From assembly GCA_029961685.1 (NCBI GenBank), contig JARWKL010000004.1:26107610-26171609 (forward strand): a DNA stretch of 64,000 nt, written 5' to 3'. The stretch comes from Aristolochia californica (lineage: Eukaryota; Streptophyta; Magnoliopsida; Piperales; Aristolochiaceae). A program made the position numbers and the translations under genes. Every line of letters starts with the position of its first letter. Position 1 is the stretch's first letter. The notes under the pieces are model-generated. The model searched no databases and was not told the origin of the DNA. It was given only the letters and a program-made list of their open reading frames with translations. Below, piece by piece: positions 60,679 to 64,000 of the stretch.

Positions 60679-61025
60679 TATTGAATTTAAGAAAAATAGA
60701 AATACTTCATTGACTTCATTAACTTATTATAATCAGAGTACATGAACCTCTATTTATAATAGAGGAAGGTAGTAGTGTCCAATTATAATAAAACTACCTT
60801 TGTTCCAATTACACCCAATCTCTAACACTTAAAGATAAGTCCTAGAATAATTAAATAACTCAATATAGATAAAACACAAACATAACTCAAATTAGAACTC
60901 TTCTAGGACGTGATGGTAAGATAATGATGCCTTTGTGAGTTACAAGGGGGTAGTGGTCTCTCTTATAATACTCTTAGATATGTGGGTCTTCCCTGGTCGT
61001 GTGAGTTGGTGCCCATCTTCAAACA
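60679..61025 (-). mobile_element. Family N solo LTR with 5-bp duplication
   Basis: A single minus-strand LTR of 347 bp, shorter than the usual 443 because a segment near 60938 is deleted. AAAAG flanks both sides (60674-60678, 61026-61030), and satellite text continues across (TAGAAAAG, then AAAAGTGTTTCC). Terminal bases have mutated (TATTGAATTT for TGTTGAATTT). Left by recombination between the two LTRs of a former full element. Confidence 0.88.
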
Positions 61026-63246
61026 AAAAGTGTTTCCAGGAAACATGCACTTATGGTCCCTGGAGACGTATTTTTACTAAAAATAGTTTCCCAAAATTTC
61101 TTTTAAATATCACTAACAAGGCCTTATAATTGTAGAAAGTAATTTGTTTTGGCAAAAATTACCTCACCACAAAATTTTCCTACTAAAAATTCTCAGCTAG
61201 AAAAGTATTTCTAGTAAACATGAGGTACTTATCATGAGAAATATTTTTATTAGAAATACTTTTCCAATGTTTCAAATAAAAATTCAGTAACAAGGCCATA
61301 TAGTTGTATAAAGTAATTTGTTTATGTAAAAATTGTTTTATGAATTATAATTTTCGACTAGAAAAATGTTTCCAAGAAACATGAGGCACTAATGGTCCCT
61401 GGAGACGTATCCTAACTTGAAATATTTTTTGAATGTTTCCTGAAAAAAATGCACTAACAGGACCTTCTAGTTGTAGGAAGTAATTTGTTTCAGCGAAAAT
61501 TCCTTTATAAAAAATAATTTTGGTAAGAATTCTCTGCTAGAAAAGTGTTTCCAATAAACATGAGGCACTTATGGTCCCTAGAGACGTATTTTTACAAGAA
61601 ATACTTTACCAACATTTCAAGAAAAAGGCACTAATAAGGCCTAAAAGTAGTAGAAAGTAATTAGTTTTAGAAAAAAAAAATTTAGACGAAAGAATTTTTA
61701 GTTACAAAAGTTTTTCAAGGAAACATGAGGCACTAATGGTCCAAGGAGACGTATTTTTACTAGAAAATATTTTTCCAATGTTTCCTGGAAAAAAGGCACT
61801 ACCAAGGCCATACTGTTATAGAAAGTAATTTATTTCGGCAAAAAATTCTTACCACAACAAGGTCTTATAGTATTTGAAAGTTATTTTATTTAGAAAAAAA
61901 ATGGCTTACTAAAAAAATTTCCTAGTAAGAATTTTTGGCTAGGAAAGTGTTTCCAGAAAACACGAAGCAATAATGGTCCATGCAAATGAATTTTGATTAG
62001 AAATACTTGTCCAACTTTTCCTAAAAAAATGCACTTACAAGGCCTTGTAGTTGTAGAAATTAATTTGTTTCAGCAAAATTTTCTTGGTAAGAATTTTCAT
62101 ATTGAAAAGTGTTTCGGGGAAATATAAGGAACTATTGGTCTCTAGAGATGTATTTTTACTAGAAATACTTTTCCAATGTTTCCTTAAAAATACACTAACA
62201 ACACCTTATAGTTGTAGAAAATAATTTTTTATAGCAAAACATTTCTTAGCACAAAATTTTCTTGTTAAGAATTCTCGACTAGAAAGGAGTTTCTAGGAAA
62301 CTTGAGGCACTTATGGTTCCTGGAAACGTATTTTAACAAGAAATATTTTTCCAACATTTAATGAACAAAGGCACTAACAAGACCTTGTAGTTGTAGAAAG
62401 TAATTAGTTTCATAAAAAAATGCCTTACCTAAAAATTTTCATGGTAAGAAATTTTAACTAGAAAAGTGTTTCAGGGAAACTTGAAGCACTAATGATCCAA
62501 GGAGTTACTAAAAAATATTTTTCCAATGTTTTTTGAAAAACAAAAAGCACTAAGACGACCATAATGTTATAGAATGTAATTTGTTTAAGTAAAAATAGCT
62601 TTACCACAATTTTCTTAGAAATAATTTTTAGCTAGAAAAGTGTTTCCTGGAAACATGAGGCATTAATGGTCCCTAGAGATGTATATTTACTACAAAATAA
62701 TATTCCAACATTTTTTTTAAAAAAAAAACTCTAACAAGGCCTGAAATTTGTAAAATGAAATTTGTTTCAGCAAAAAATTGCCTTACTACATATTTTTCTG
62801 GTAAGAATTTTCAATGTTTGCTAAAAAATGCACTAACAAGGCCTTATAGTGAAAGTAATTTGATTACGAAAAAATTGTCCTACCAACAAATTTTCTTGTA
62901 AGAATTTTCTGCTAGAAAAGTGTTTCTTGGAAACATGAGGCACTAATGGTCCCCATAAACATATTTTTACTAAAAATATTTTTCCAACATTCCCTGAAAA
63001 AATGAACTACCAAGGCCTTGTACTTGTAGAAAGTAATTTGTTTCAAGAAAATTTTCCTGGTAAGAATTTTCATCTTGAAAAGTGTTTCGAGAAAACATGA
63101 GGCACTAATCGTCCTTGGAGTCATATTTTTATTAGAAATATTTTCCGTTTTTTTCTAAAAATACTCTGGAAAAAGGCCATATAGTGGGGACAAAGTAATT
63201 TGTTTCAAAAAAAAAATATTTACCTCTAAATTTTCCTAGAAAAAAT
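61026..63246. repeat. Satellite B block 7
   Basis: About 13 monomers, same orientation as all other blocks. A short-monomer type again occurs at 62812. It ends in TTTTCCTAGAAAAAATTG before different sequence. Confidence 0.88.
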
Positions 63247-63346
63247 TGTTAGGGATTAGACACCCTAATTCAAAACTAACGAGTGCAACAACAACAATCG
63301 TAGAAGAAAGGAAAATCAAGCAAACAAAAACACACAAGATTTGTAC
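63247..63346 (-). mobile_element. Possible copia LTR end fragment
   Basis: About 100 bases between satellite B and the copia coding text. On the minus strand it runs GTACAAATCTTGTGTG, a T-rich part, then GGGTGTCTAATCCCTAACA, which ends in CA and resembles the 3' end of a copia LTR. The opposite orientation to the adjacent coding sequence means a rearrangement. Identity uncertain. Confidence 0.4.
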
Positions 63347-64000
63347 AGGTTCACCACTCTTCGCCGGTCTACTCGCCCTTCTCGACCCCTGATAGGTATG
63401 GTTTCTCCTCCCATGTATCTCTTGCAACTACTTTATCTTCTATTTCTATTCTCTCTTGCTACAAAGATGCAATATCACATGAGTGTTGGCAAAAGGCAAT
63501 GCAAACAGAACTACAAGCTCTAGAGGAGAATCACAATTGGGATATTGTTACCGCACCCCCCGCCCCCCTCCACATCCTGCTATTTGGCCTCTTGGGAGTA
63601 AATGAGTTTTTTCTATCAAGCTGCATTCAGATGGACCTTTGGATCTATAAAAAGCCAGCCTTGTAGCGCTGGGGAACAAACAGAAATATAGGATTGATTA
63701 TGAGGATACATTTGCTCCAGTTTCCAAGATGACCACATTTCGAACCATATTAGCCATTACAGCCTCATAGTCTTGGCCACTGCATCAGATGGGTGTAAAG
63801 AATGTCTTTCTCCAAGGTGATCTATAAGAGGATATCTACATGAAGCTTCCCTCTGGTATGACTACTTCTTCTCTTAATGTTGTCTGCAATCTATGCCATC
63901 CTCTATATGGGCTTAAGCAAGCTCCTGAGACTGGTTTGACAAGTTTTGCGGTATACTTATTCTCCACAAGTTTACATAGAGTTAGTATGATTCCTCTATC
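63347..64000 (+). pseudogene. Degenerate copia RT (third family), runs off the window
   Basis: Pieces in several frames: RRSTRPSRP linker near 63350; HECWQKAMQTEL with ALEENHNWDIV (63480-63550); VFSIKLHSDGPLDL (63610-63650); LGNKQKYRIDYEDTFAPVSKMTTFRTILAIT (63670-63765); LHQMGVKNVFLQGDL; EDIYMKLPSGMTT; and LYGLKQAP near 63905. Stops and shifts lie between all of these, and the catalytic box is not reached. Text differs from both copia-1 and copia-2, so a third copia lineage is present. Confidence 0.85.

Noticed and set aside
25144..63246. Many frames of 60-160 codons on either strand within satellite B
   Set aside because: Lysine/phenylalanine-rich translations of an AT-rich tandem repeat; frames change from monomer to monomer.
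1..64000. rRNA, tRNA or other structured RNA genes
   Set aside because: No complete tRNA-like A/B box pair with cloverleaf potential and no rRNA text was noticed; the only tRNA-related segments are primer binding sites. A tRNAscan or Infernal run would be decisive.

Overview
The window is non-genic, AT-rich nuclear DNA from a flowering plant. It looks like pericentromeric or centromeric heterochromatin. I find no host protein gene, rRNA, tRNA, CRISPR array or bacterial-type operon. What is present is two unrelated tandem satellite families and a set of nested LTR retrotransposons, most of them Ty1/copia-like or non-autonomous. The plant assignment rests on the copia polyproteins, the TGGTATCAGAGC-type primer binding sites (initiator tRNA-Met complement), the TRIM elements and the satellite sizes. 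I cannot name the species.

Layout. 1-20140: satellite A, monomers of about 667 bp arranged in a 12-monomer higher-order repeat (HOR) of about 8.0 kb. Copy 1 is complete (1-7998); copies 2 and 3 are shortened by out-of-register joins between monomer types. 20141-25143: a retrotransposon block separating the two satellites. It holds a truncated non-autonomous LTR element (here called family N), which carries a TRIM, inserted in a decayed copia element (copia-2) whose 3' LTR carries a second, different TRIM. 25144 to about 63246: satellite B, monomers of about 175 bp, all in one orientation. In the left part they form a 9-monomer HOR of about 1.57 kb.

Satellite B is interrupted by: a nearly complete 5.3-kb copia element with two LTRs and TTTTC target duplications (copia-1, 25979-31312); a complete 2.7-kb family-N element (35400-38074); a minus-strand copia-2 element (41008-47875), truncated in its reverse transcriptase, ending in an inverted duplication, and carrying a second family-N element in gag (43970-46619, ATCTT duplication); a minus-strand family-N element (50700-53444); a rearranged family-N element whose two LTRs face each other (54812-56734); and a solo family-N LTR (60679-61025, AAAAG duplication). 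The window ends in another degenerate copia reverse transcriptase (63347-64000).

How the parts relate. The copia elements encode, or once encoded, gag, protease, integrase, reverse transcriptase and RNase H. All are broken: copia-1 has three in-frame stops and changed residues at the protease, integrase and RNase H active sites. Family N carries no recognisable enzyme. It shares the LTR 3' terminus (AAATTCAACA), the polypurine tract wording and part of the LTR text with copia-2, so copia-2 is the most plausible source of its enzymes (inference). Nesting gives relative ages: satellite B is older than copia-2, which is older than its family-N insert; family-N copy 1 is older than its TRIM.

The less-described items are the internal architecture of family N (four diverged modules of about 190 bp in place of genes, plus subfamily-specific minisatellites), the 12-mer and 9-mer HORs with their recombinant monomers, the inverted-end and inverted-LTR elements, and homopolymer G/C tracts at or near polypurine positions that may be assembly artefacts.
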